DNA of 64,000 nt from Solen grandis. Its lineage: Eukaryota; Mollusca; Bivalvia; Adapedonta; Solenidae. Below the pieces are notes generated by a model. That model was not told the origin of the DNA. It worked only from the letters and a program-made list of their open reading frames with translations, and ran no database searches. A program made the position numbers and the translations under genes. Shown here piece by piece: positions 54,979 through 64,000 of the stretch. Positions within the stretch are counted from its first letter, which is position 1. Every line of letters starts with the position of its first letter. Where the stretch lies: NCBI GenBank assembly GCA_021229015.1, contig CM037784.1, forward strand, positions 66,243,223 to 66,307,222, read 5' to 3'.

Positions 54979-55925
54979 AGCTCACCAGAGCACAGCATGC
55001 TCAAGGTGAGCTTTTGTGGTCACCTTGCGTCCGTCGTTATGCGTAGTCATCAATTTACTTTAAGACATATCCTCTGAAACCACAGGGTAGAAATTGATGA
55101 AACTTATCATGAATGATCCTTGGTAGGCCTTTCACCAACCAAAGATGTTAAAATGAATTTGATCCATTTAGAACTCTTGTTGCCATGGCAACCAGCAGAA
55201 TTTTATCTTATAAACTTAAAGTGTTTCTCCTCTAAAACTAAGAATGGTAAGAGTTTAATGTCATTTGGCACAAATTGTCACATTATAGTGCTCTACCATA
55301 AGCTAAAATAAAATTGATCCCTTAAAAATTAGACCCCTAGGAGATCGGCTAATTTCCTCATATACTCTATATAGAAATTTCAAAATTCCTCCTCAAGGAA
55401 TTTTATATCATTTGACAGAAACGGTCAGCTCTTAGTGCTCTAACAAAATATAAGAAATACAATTAATAACTTGAAAGAAGAGGACTGCAGGGGCTCGACC
55501 CATTTTCTTTTATACTCTATACATAACATTTCAAAATACTTTTTTTCTAACAACCCAAAAGTCAGAACTTCATGTCATTTGGTACAAATGGTCAACCCAA
55601 AGTGCTCTACCATAATTGCTTAAATGAAGTTGATCCCTTGGAAAATGAGACTTCTCTATATAGAAAATTCCAAATTCTTTTATCAAACAAATAGTCAGAA
55701 TTTAATTTCATTGCGCACAAATTTGTTCTACTAACATTGCTAAAATAAAGTTGATTCCTTGAAAACTTCGGGCGGTCTGCAGAATAATGTTTGACTAGTA
55801 TATGCTTTAGAATTATGTATATGTAATTTGAATCAAAGCTGCTGAAGCTTTCAAGGTAAAATCAAATGACCTGAATTGTTTTAATTGGGCTAATGATACT
55901 CCAAGGCCACCATGGCCCACTTCTT
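54979..55925 (+). mobile_element. Composite element with palindromic AGCTCACC start
   Basis: It starts with a near-perfect hairpin, AGCTCACCAGAGCA...TGCTCAAGGTGAGCT (54979-55012), followed by CGTCCGTCGT and then about four diverged units of roughly 160-170 bases (GTCATTTGGCACAAA, GTGCTCTACCATAA, AAATAAAGTTGATCCCTTG, ATACTCTATATAGAAATTTC). It seems to end near GGCCACCATGGCCC (about 55905). The layout equals that of the element at 29064-29814 and recalls bivalve pearl-type elements. Confidence 0.65.
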
Positions 55926-56207
55926 TCATGGTCAGATATAACAAAGACAAGGTGAGAATCTGGAGTATTAGTTACCCTTTAGTGATAACTCTAACTATCG
56001 TCAGACATTACTTTGACCTAGCGTTTGGTGCACGTTCTCATATTACCGGAATGATTATACTTGTAAGGGTTAAGTTATATTTCAGAAATCCATGCTTTTA
56101 TTTATAACCAGTACAATGACCAAAACAAAACTCTCATATTACATAAATATTTTTACGCGTCAGGATACTTTTCTATGTGTCTTAATGCTTCCCTGCTCAA
56201 AGGATTG

Positions 56208-56457
56208 TTGTTGTTGAATTGGGGTTTACCGTCGCTGCTATAGTATTTCAATCATATAGCGACGTCCAGCTAATTACAGGTGGAGGAAGACCCCGAGTAC
56301 ACAGAGGTACCCGGGTAGAACCACCGACCTACCGCAAGCCAGCTGGAAGGCTTCCTCACATGACAAATCCGAAGTCCCTACCGGGATTCGAACTCACAGC
56401 GGTGAGGGGCTGAGAGATTTTCAGTCCATGAGTGTAACCGCTCGGCCACGGCGGCCC
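56208..56457 (-). mobile_element. SINE family A, full-length, minus strand
   Basis: The minus strand carries the whole family A sequence, including the A box (TGGCCGAGCGG) near 56450 and B box (GAGTTCGAATCCCGG) near 56390, and a (CAA)n tail at 56206-56216. It differs from the copy at 720 by only a few bases. Possible short target duplication CAAAGGA on both sides. Confidence 0.88.
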
Positions 56458-57900
56458 CCTTTCCAAAGGAGGTTGAAATACTCTGGTATTGTTATGTCAA
56501 TATAACACACACATATTACATGCTCATGTAAACTTCCTGTTCATTTCAAGTAAAATATCTTAGTGTAACATTTTACTGGCTCGTGATAGCAACACAATCT
56601 TGAAATTTAGTTCATCTGTAAAAACGTAAAAAAAATAAAAAAACGCTGATTGTTCTTGGTGGTTAATGGTTATATTGTTGTTGCTTCTTTGCTTCTATAT
56701 TAAACAATGAAGCTTACCTAAATATTTTAAAATTCTGGTAACAATAAATTCATTTTTGTACCATCAGTGCACTAAAAATACATGATTTCCAATATTACTT
56801 TTTAGTCATTTAACGGAACGATGATGATCTATCAGTGCATGTCTTACTGACATCCTTAGGTGTAAATACAATGTACATACATTCTTCCATTTTGAAATAT
56901 ATGTCCTTGCATACGTGTGTATTTATTTCATGATTTGTTTTGTAATACAAATACCAGAATCTTTATCCGTATGCATTTGTTTCCACCTAGAGACCCTTGG
57001 AGATTATGTACAACGAAGTTTACACTATATGAATACACTGACACTGTAACGTACCCTCGCTGTGTATTATCAAATTACACGTAATCGTGGCTGCACGTTT
57101 TCAAGGAATGTGAAAAAAATGCACGCATCTCAATCCTATGGGCCACAAAAGATTTCACTTGTGAAATAGTACAAGAAAAAACGAGAAAAATATTTCAAAG
57201 AGAAATATGCAAACTGGAAATTTACAACACAATACAAAATGAGGCCTTATATGATTTTCCCAAAAATAACTTCCTCCCAAAGCATTTATTTTATAAATAA
57301 ATGTCAGGGTATAAACAGTTTCGAATCCTTACGTGTACATCGTCGATACGGAACGAATGAGTTACATACATGTGAATTGATAGATTGGTTATATGTATAA
57401 TATTTAGTGTAGTCATACTATAAGAATACTCTCAACCAATAAAAAATGTTACATAAAAGGTATGTATCGCGGACATCTTACCAAATCATTATTTTGCATT
57501 ACAACCAACAAACACAAACTATTCCATACAGATGTTCATTGTCGCCCAAAATTCTTATTTGAAACCAAAAGACGACAAAGAAATGAAACCAAATGTTTAT
57601 AAGAACCAACCGTCAATCCGTCGAAAACGTGAAAATTAGTGCAGTCTATTTCTAGAGCTTCAATAACATGTCATTTTACTTCCATATCTGTTACAGTGTA
57701 TTGGCTATATTTCTACATGCAAACACACAACAGATGTAAGCAATTTGGGTAACACAGTTTTCGCAATTTGTCATAATTCAACTGATTCCACCCAGATCTT
57801 CAAAATGTAAATTACACCTGAAAGGACTTTCAAATGATTACAAATTATACTATATGATCTCTACATTATAAAGATCGTTTTTGAGATATACGATAATTGA
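56458..57900. other. Non-coding, nothing recognised
   Basis: AT-rich sequence without a repeat or gene that I can support. Confidence 0.4.
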
Positions 57901-57904
57901 AATA

Positions 57905-59420
57905 TGTATGACCTTGACCTTTGCTTTTTCCGGAAACAGAAGAGATTAGTCACCAAAGGAGCTCATATTTTGCTTTTTCAGTGAAAAGTTCATACAAATC
58001 AGTCAAAAAGCAAGCCCTGCAAAGCTTAAACACCAATTAATTTTGTTTAAAACTTTAAAAGCTTTTAATATCTTGACGTCAAATGACATCACGTAACGTC
58101 AGTGTTCAAAAAATAGAAAATAGACTTCAGTACGTGTAAGTTGTCCAAATTTCATGTTTCAAGCACACCTGGAAGCTTCAAAACGCTTTAAGACATTGAG
58201 GTCCTAGGGTCGAAACTTGTTTATGCCATAGAACCTTAGCCTTTTCGTAATTGGGAAAACGTATATGGATGGGCACATCTATGTCTTGATTTACACCCTC
58301 TGTGAACATTTAGAAAACATCCTACTATAAATGGCGGCGGGAAAGCGCGAACAAGATTTTACATTTAAATTTCAAATACATATAAAATCGTTTCCAATGG
58401 AAATTTAACGTCAATGGTTCGAATATTGAATTCGCCATAAAACCGTTGCCTTTTCGAATTTGGAAAACCTGACACCGGGATGCAAAACTAGAGCGTAACA
58501 TACACATTCTGTGAAATTTTGATAAAATCGGTCCAGAAATAATGGCTGTAGATCACGTACATTTTTAGACGACGTCAAGTTTGACGTCAAGACATGTCAT
58601 AGCCAATGAAAATCATTGAAATGCAAAAGTAACTATGTGAAGCAAATGCTATTAAATTTCCAATGTGCTCGGATGTTTGAAACATATAGAAGTTAACACG
58701 TAGAAATTAGAAATTATTATTCATTTTATGACGTCATACGGCGTCAAACTACGTTCATCTACACAGAATGTAAAGCACTGTCGGAGGCTTATATTCTTTA
58801 AAAAAAATCAGTCTGGAGGCGCTTTTATAGGTATTTATAGGTATTTGAAATTTGACGTTAATTTTCGAATCTTGGATTCGCCAAAAAACATTTGCCTTTT
58901 CGAATTTCGAAAAACGGACACAGGGATGCACAATTAGAACGTAACATACACATTCTGTGAAATTATGTTGAAAATCGGTCCAGAAATAATGGCTGTAAAT
59001 CGTGTAACTTTTGTAGGCAACGTGAACTGTGACGTCATATGACGTCTTATGCATATGAAAATCAATGATATATGCCATAAATTTTTCATGGTCCTGAGAA
59101 TCTTGCAACATATAGAAATTAAGGCGTAGAAAAGAAGAAAGAAAGAATAATAAGAACTAGATTTCGTTTCACGGCAAACGATAGGACTTCCTGCAAACCG
59201 TTCAAAACTCAATCAAACTAAAAATTATTAATACGGAATACGCAGAAAATATTAGGTATCTAGAGTGTAACCTATACTTTCTTTGAAATTTTTTGAAGAA
59301 TTCATCAATTTGTAATGTCTGCAGAGCGCTTACAAACTTTTTGATCCGACGTCTATTCTAGCGTCATATAAATATGAATATTGCATATGATAATTCAGCA
59401 TATTTAATATATGGCTATAA
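57905..59420 (-). repeat. Array of ~440-bp units rich in TGACGTCA, reverse orientation
   Basis: Motifs in reverse orientation recur near 58210, 58415 and 58860: GCC.TTTTCGAATTTGGAAAA, CGGGATGCA.AA.TAGA.CGTAACATACACATTCTG and GGTCCAGAAATAATGGCTGTA. TGACGTCA or one-base variants occur repeatedly between units. The same unit in forward orientation is at 62540-63650. Frames of 60-118 codons here follow the repeat and are not genes. Confidence 0.8.
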
Positions 59421-60495
59421 AATTTTTGTAATTCTGGACCATTCGGATCAAATTGAATTTATGCACCAGAAATGAAAACATATCAGAGGATATTTTTGAC
59501 TATACACCGCTTCATCGAATGATCAAAGTACACGGATACTGAAGTATTTTTCCGATTGCGCTGTTGAATATTTAACCAAACTATTTTCTGTGACTTACAT
59601 GCTTTCTTTTAAATATTTACGTAAGTATGATTCTCATAATTTAATTCCTTTTTATATTTAAATACAGAAAAGAAGCGTTACGCACCGTGGATAAATGATT
59701 CAAGATATTTATTTTAAAAGCTTCACGAAAGCATCGTACATTTTTCAAATACTAGGTGTTTATTAACTCATTGTATACATCATCACATAAAGGCATGTTC
59801 ATTGTGTATTCAAATCTATTTTTAGATGTGTATTTACAAAAGCTGGGTAGATAGCGTTGATTTTCATAGTTTACACAGCGGTTTATTTGAGTTGTTGATG
59901 ATGACATTACACCGTGTCTTTAACTTAAAGGTATCATTAAGTCATAAAAATAGAAACAAACGAAACAATTCACCTCCCACTCATCTGATTATTTCCAAAA
60001 ATAGTTTGAAACTCTTAGAACAATGTGAAAATCAGCACTTAACTTCTTCTTCGCGCCTGGAATGATAAAAGACACTATCTGTACCTGACCAAAATAGTGG
60101 AATTAACAAAAGAAAAATGTTGTATACCCCGGAAGATCTACTCTTTTTACTTCATTGATAGTATGACACTAGTAGAAAAGATCCCTTAAAATATCTTTTG
60201 AATGTTGAAATGTGCATATGCACGCTGAATATTTCACACAGTTCTCCTCTGGATAATCAGTATAGATCTGTGTTAAGTATGTAACATTCTGAAGGAAACT
60301 GTTGTGTATTGGTATTTTGTTTTAGATTGAGTAGTTGGATCAATCACTCTGGTGGTAGATTGAGTGCAAAACTCATTTGAATCTTTTTAAAGACATTAAA
60401 AACTTCATCAATAGCTAAAATAAACAAGTATAACTAGAACACAAGATGTACGCAAAACATGTTGTAAATGCTTTTTGTGTGGGTTACTGCTTAAC
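59421..60495. other. Spacer between repeat blocks, nothing recognised
   Basis: AT-rich. A 79-codon frame at 59826-60065 has no recognisable feature. Confidence 0.4.
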
Positions 60496-60775
60496 CAACA
60501 GTATTTCAGTCATATTGTCTACGTGAGACCACAGAACCCTGATATTCAGACCAAAAGTGTCCTTTGAGAAAATGGACCTCTCTATTTAGATTTTTTTTAT
60601 TTATATTTTTTTTTACTGAATATCAGGGTCCTGTGGTGAGACAAACTAAACTTGATGTCTTATTGTGATATCATGCCACAAACATGTACCATGATCGATA
60701 CCACACCCAGCATCGAAAACCTACGCGGGATTTATCTGTTACCCTCCATACATAGCTGACATGAAGTAAAATTAA
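60496..60775 (-). mobile_element. SINE family B, partial, split by a hairpin MITE
   Basis: The minus strand shows the family B 3' end (ACAGTATTTCAGTCAT... in reverse) at 60496-60528, then the insertion at 60529-60636, then more of the body (TGATATCATGCCACA, GATACCACACCCAGC) to about 60720. The tRNA-like head is not recognisable. Confidence 0.65.
60529..60636. mobile_element. Hairpin MITE of 108 bp with TGAGA target duplication
   Basis: The ends are inverted repeats of about 21 bases with one mismatch (CCACAGAACCCTGATATTCAG and its complement at 60616-60636). Perfect 5-base direct repeats TGAGA lie at 60524-60528 and 60637-60641. It has no coding capacity and interrupts an older SINE. Confidence 0.82.
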
Positions 60776-60867
60776 ATAGGCAGCCGTGAGTATCCGACGA
60801 TGGGCCAACCATTGAACTACACTTACATGATGAGCAACATACTGACAAATGCGATAAACCAGTACTA

Positions 60868-61115
60868 GGGGTCCATGTGGCCTAGCAGGTGAAGTTGGTG
60901 ACTTAATACCACTATGGCTTTCAAGGCCGCTGGTTCGAATCCAGTCAGAGTCAAGTGGGTATTACATGCGAGGAAACCTTCCAGCTGATTTATGGTTGGT
61001 CTGTGGTTTTATTCCGGTGTTATTGTGTGATTGAGATCTTCCTGAACATGTAAGAGCTAGATGTCGCTATATGAATGAAATACTGTTGCAGCGAGGTAAA
61101 TTCCAAAACAACACC
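60868..61115 (+). mobile_element. SINE family A, diverged full-length copy
   Basis: The head has TGGCCTAGCAGGTGAAG (A-box position) and GCTGGTTCGAATCCAGTC (B box), and the body and end (GATGTCGCTATATGAATGAAATACTG) follow. A tail of CAACACCAATAAA is present. More diverged than the copies at 720 and 56208. Confidence 0.82.
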
Positions 61116-61554
61116 AATAAAAAAGTAGGGGGGGGGGATATTTGACTATTTGAATTATGCTGCTTAATTCATTGATATTAATGATTATGATACCAAGAAA
61201 AAAATCCAATACAGTTGAAGACTAAATATTTGAATTGGTCTGTCCACACATAACACTATAAAAGGCAGCATACTCTATAACTGAAGTGTACACCTGTTTT
61301 CTAAGCATCGGATTATGGGCAGGAACTTAACAGTCTCATTATTTTTTCATACAGCTATGGGCATGGTTGATGCTCTCCTGCATATATTATATTTTTCAAA
61401 AATTCATATCAGTTTGTTTAAACACAGATTTGATTGAATTGAATATTCAACCCTCCACTTCTTTATAGTATATGCATATGAAATTGTGAAAATACCGAAT
61501 CTGAAAAAAGGCCAGCAACAAATTGCGAAGTTATTTTGCACACAATAAACAGTT

Positions 61555-62405
61555 CACATATTTTGAACACCATGACTTTGAGAAATTACCTTAACCTTGA
61601 AATATCCACCATTTCATTTATGTGACAAACTGTCCCATTATATTGAATATGAATACCAATTTATGGTAAAATTAGAAAACCCTCAACTAAACTAAAACCC
61701 GGAATATCACAATTTCACATATTTCTGACAAATTTGACCTTTAATGATGACCTTGACAAAGAAGTACCCACAGGTCCATGTACCTGACATACTGTCAAAT
61801 CACATAGAATATATATACCAATTTCTGCTAAACTGAAAATTCGTGACTAAACTATCAACCGGAAAATCAGAATTTTACATATTTTTGACAATTTTGACCT
61901 TCACTGGTGACCTTGACATTGAATAACCCATCAGTTTTTATTTGACATACTTTCACATCATAGTGAACATTTTTATCAATTTCTGCTAAAATCTGGAAAC
62001 TCGTGAGAACCCATGGCTTAAAGCTAAACTGTCACCGGAAAATCAGAATTTTACATATTTTTGACCATTATGACCTTCATTGGTGACCTTGACCTTAAAG
62101 AACACATCAGTTCATTTTACTTGATGTATTTTCACATCATAGTGAACATTTTTACCAATTTATGTTAAAATTGGGTAACACATGACTAACCCATAATTAA
62201 ATTATCACTGGAAAGTCTGATGTTTGCATATTTTTGACAATCATGACCTTCATTGGTGACCTTGACCTTGAATAACCCATCGGTTCAATTACGTGAAACA
62301 CTTTCACACCATAGTGAACATTTTTACAAATTTATGATAAAATCTGACCATCCAAAACAAAATTACAACTCGGAAAACTTCGACAGACGTAACCAAAACA
62401 TTACT
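61555..62405. repeat. Tandem array, ~160-175-bp unit, about five copies
   Basis: GGTGACCTTGAC, ATAACCCATCAGTTCA, ACATACTTTCACATCATAGTGA, TTTTTACCAATTTATG and CACCGGAAAATCAGAATTTT recur in order; GGTGACCTTGAC-type motifs near 61750, 61908, 62083 and 62256 give spacings of 158-175 bases. The layout matches the cores of the composite elements elsewhere in the window, though the sequence differs. Confidence 0.8.
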
Positions 62406-62539
62406 ACAACCGTTGTTGCCATGGTGACAGAACAATGTTTTATGTGAATGAAATCATCATTTTGATATCAGTCTAGTGTTGGTTCTTATTTGTCCAAAAA
62501 TCATTAAGTTCTGAGCCTAGGCCATTTTCACCACTTAGT

Positions 62540-63650
62540 GAACATAGTCCTTTCACAGAACGTGTATGTTACGTTCTAGTTGTGCAACCCGGTGTCCGTT
62601 CGTCAAAATTCGAAAAGGCAAAGGTTTTATGGCGAATCCAAGATTCGAACCATTGACGTAAAATTTTCAAAAACCTATTAAATCGTTTCCAGATAACTTT
62701 GAAAGGTTTTTTTTGACAAATTGTAAGTCTTCAAGTGTCCTATATATTCAGTGAATATTAACGTCATTTGACACCATATGACGTCATTAAGGTCAAAAAG
62801 ACTTTCGGATATCTACGCATTAATATAAATATGTTGTGAAGTTCTCAGGTCCATTGATATTAAATGGCATATACATTAATCCATGACCTTTTGAATGCAA
62901 GGTATTTTATATTAATGTGACGTTATATTACGTCAGATTTGACGTCAGGACAAAAAGGCTTTACGCGGTATACAGCCATTATTTCTGGACCGATTTACAT
63001 TAAAATTTCACAGAATGCACATGCAATGCTCTAGTTGTGCATCCCGGTGTCTGGTTTTCCAAATTCGAAAAGGCAATGGTTCTATGGCGAATCCAAGATT
63101 CGAACTATTGACGCCAAATTTAAAATACGTATAAAATCGCTTCCAGATGACTTAGACAGCTGATATTTGGACTGAATATTAGTCTCTAAGACTTATTTCA
63201 ATTCCGTGAGGACAAAGGTCATTTGACCTCATATGACGTCATAAGGTAAAAAAGAATTTCTGAAATCTACACGTTAATTTCTATGTATTGCAAAGGTCCC
63301 AGGGACATGACAAATTTATTGCATAAAGATAATGAATATTTCATTATTTTCTTATGTCTATGACGTCAGATGACGTTTTTTTTATACAAGTTTGTACGCT
63401 GTCTACAGCCTTTTTTTCTGGACCGATTTTCATCAAAATTTCACAGAATGTGTACGTTACGCTCTAGTTGTGTGCAAACCGGTGTCCGTTTTTCCAAATT
63501 CGAAAAGGCTAATGTTTTATGGCTAGTCCAAGATTAGAAGCATTGATGTCAAATTTCAGTATAAGTCATTAAGTCTTCTTTACATTCTGAGAAGATAAAT
63601 GTCATATGACGTCATGTGACTTTATAAGGCCAAAGTTTTTTTGTTGAAAT
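62540..63650 (+). repeat. Array of ~440-bp units rich in TGACGTCA, forward orientation
   Basis: Three units near 62608, 63063 and 63498 share TTACG.TCTAGTTGTGCA, CCGGTGTCCGTT, AATTCGAAAAGGCAA and TATGGCGAATCCAAGATTCGAA, with spacings of about 455 and 435 bases. TGACGTCA-type palindromes (ATGACGTCAT near 62781 and 63234) lie between them. It mirrors the array at 57905-59420. Confidence 0.82.
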
Positions 63651-64000
63651 TAAACGGTTTTTAAGACCTGTATGCCTTATTTTTTTTTTGTTTGATTTGC
63701 ATGAATTCTTACTGAAGGTGCAGCATTTGCACGGAACAATGTCACTTCCTTTTTGGGAAAAATGTTTATGTGACAATCGAATTGTAAGCATTTTCACTAG
63801 ATTTGTTTTGTTACATAGATTATAGATATAGGCTAAGTTAAATGAAATTAATAAAAAAAAAAAAAAGATTTTCATTTACTTTTGAGATATCCTCCAAGTT
63901 AATCGGTTTATTTTTCAAAGTTTATAGAAGTTATGGCCCTACAAAACAATTTAAAGGAAGGAATTTTATATCCTTTAACTTTTTTCGCTTTTAGTGTTTG
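63651..64000. other. Non-coding end of window
   Basis: AT-rich, with an A run near 63850. An 87-codon frame on the minus strand has no recognisable domain. Confidence 0.4.

Noticed and set aside
58325..59212. Frames of 60-118 codons in the TGACGTCA-rich array
   Set aside because: They follow the repeat units, lack motifs and are broken in neighbouring copies.

Overview
The window is eukaryotic, AT-rich, repeat-laden DNA, most likely from a mollusc (a bivalve is my best guess). It has interrupted genes, tRNA-derived SINEs, LINE and Ty3/gypsy fragments, several MITE-like elements, minisatellites and a virus-like Polinton/Maverick. The organism call is inference from the repeat types; nothing in the sequence names the species. 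Two runs of 100 N (9056-9155 and 33410-33509) split the window into three contigs.

Contig 1 (1-9055) holds no gene I can support. It carries two SINE families plus a third SINE-like repeat, a LINE-type 3' tail, a 55-bp/21-bp minisatellite (6380-6960), a 26-base C tract and simple repeats.

Contig 2 (9156-33409) holds the only host gene I can recognise: eight exons on the + strand (18923-32632) that read as an orthologue of KLHDC4 (kelch domain-containing protein 4). The exons are in the right order, mostly with AG/GT borders, but almost every exon has small indels at homopolymers. The same contig shows long homopolymers and near-identical repeat copies differing by indels, especially at 9.2-15.3 kb and 24.7-33.4 kb, so low base accuracy is a better explanation than a pseudogene. 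The 3' exons were not found before the gap. The introns and flanks hold a 235-bp TTAA-flanked MITE, a 1.6-kb TTAA-flanked element with ~145-bp inverted ends, and composite tandem-repeat elements (29.0-32.2 kb).

Contig 3 (33510-64000) opens with a LINE reverse-transcriptase fragment, a pogo/Tigger-like end and a three-copy foldback repeat. From 36892 to about 48360 lies a decayed Polinton/Maverick, a self-synthesising, adenovirus/virophage-like DNA transposon. + strand: a conserved virion-associated candidate, double jelly-roll major capsid protein, FtsK/HerA-type packaging ATPase, five small conserved proteins and a DDE (retroviral-type) integrase. - strand: a coiled-coil/membrane protein, a protein-primed family B DNA polymerase and a small Cys-rich protein. 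The capsid, ATPase, integrase and polymerase would together let such an element replicate, package and integrate; here almost every gene has frameshifts or in-frame stops, and I see neither terminal inverted repeats nor the usual adenain-like protease. A solo-LTR-plus-gag fragment of a Ty3/gypsy element abuts its right side (48720-49498).

The rest (49.5-64 kb) has no host gene I can support. It holds a 45-bp minisatellite (51537-54735) split by a 5'-truncated LINE, a composite element with a palindromic start (54979-55925), further SINEs with a nested hairpin MITE, and two oppositely oriented arrays rich in the CRE-like palindrome TGACGTCA (57.9-59.4 and 62.5-63.65 kb) around a ~170-bp tandem array.
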